The notes beneath the pieces were generated by a model. It did not search any database, was not told where the DNA came from, and saw only the letters and a list, made by a program, of their open reading frames with translations. Below are positions 5,640 to 5,749 of a DNA stretch of 5,749 nucleotides, one piece after another. The translations under genes were made by a program, and so were the position numbers. This DNA comes from CAZOKO01 sp964580455 (GTDB lineage Bacteria > Desulfobacterota > WTBG01), in contig CAZOKO010000123.1 in the NCBI GenBank assembly GCA_964580455.1, positions 1 through 5,749 on the forward strand, read 5' to 3'. Position 1 is the stretch's first letter, and each line of letters begins with the position of its first letter.

Positions 5640-5663
5640 ACTTTCAATTTTAGAAAGTAGGAG
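5640..5663 (+). promoter_or_regulatory. Hairpin abutting the ribosome binding site of the secreted protein gene
   Basis: ACTTTC (5640-5645) pairs with GAAAGT (5653-5658) across a 7-nt AT loop, and the AGGAG ribosome site (5659-5663) follows at once. An identical GAAAGT lies at 5617-5622 inside the small ORF and could pair with the same ACTTTC, so two mutually exclusive stems are possible. Both are 6 bp and weak. Confidence 0.3.
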
Positions 5664-5669
5664 AAGCCT

Positions 5670-5749
5670 ATGAAAAAGTTATTAGAAACATTCGTTATTA
5701 TTTTGCTTTTGCTAGCAGGAAGGGCGTTTGCCTATAATGAGGTAAAATG
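5670..5749 (+). CDS. N-terminus of a secreted or periplasmic protein (cut by window edge)
   Basis: ATG 5670 follows AGGAG (5659-5663) by six bases, an excellent start. The 26 complete codons form a clear Sec signal peptide: basic MKK, a hydrophobic core at about residues 8-16 (FVIILLLLA), and a signal peptidase I site AFA (19-21) before YNEVK. There is no lipobox cysteine. The mature protein lies outside the window, so its function cannot be stated. It probably shares the 5508-5538 promoter with the 20-codon ORF. Confidence 0.75.
   Translation, partial: MKKLLETFVIILLLLAGRAFAYNEVK

Overview
The window looks like a piece of an AT-rich bacterial chromosome. It has compact genes with Shine-Dalgarno sites, sigma70-type promoter boxes, a co-oriented gene pair 11 nt apart, and a Sec-type signal peptide at the right edge. 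I cannot name the phylum. One gene (DUF61/UPF0216) belongs to a family I know mainly from archaea, but the promoters and the other proteins argue for a bacterium carrying it.

Layout. Bases 1-185 are a leader that may hold the tail of an upstream gene. Bases 186-1439 (+) encode a GT-A glycosyltransferase resembling mannosylglycerate synthase; a 50-codon ORF of doubtful status starts at its stop codon through an ATGA overlap. Convergent to it is a minus-strand pair, endonuclease V (nfi, 2729-2004) followed by the DUF61 protein (1936-1541). Across a 148-nt divergent region lies a plus-strand pair: a beta-CASP metallo-beta-lactamase RNase-type protein (2878-4269) and a LOG-family nucleotide phosphoribohydrolase (4281-4931).

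Bases 4932-5571 contain no intact gene. This stretch holds a weak terminator candidate, a near-consensus promoter with no obvious gene behind it, a 7-bp inverted repeat, seven copies of TTGACA in strictly alternating orientation, and what reads as a decayed excisionase/MerR-like helix-turn-helix gene whose middle is missing. A second good promoter then leads into a 20-codon ORF with a strong ribosome binding site and, after a hairpin next to the next ribosome binding site, the start of a secreted protein cut by the window edge.

How the genes may work together. The four central genes share a nucleic-acid and nucleotide theme: deaminated-base cleavage, RNA processing or decay, and removal of ribose phosphate from nucleoside monophosphates. 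DUF61 sits with endonuclease V with no known role. The glycosyltransferase is probably separate and may make an osmolyte or a glycolipid head group. No complete undescribed system is evident. The points that deserve a second look are the nfi-DUF61 pairing, the His-to-Asn change in the endonuclease V active-site region, and the structured intergenic region at 5113-5658.
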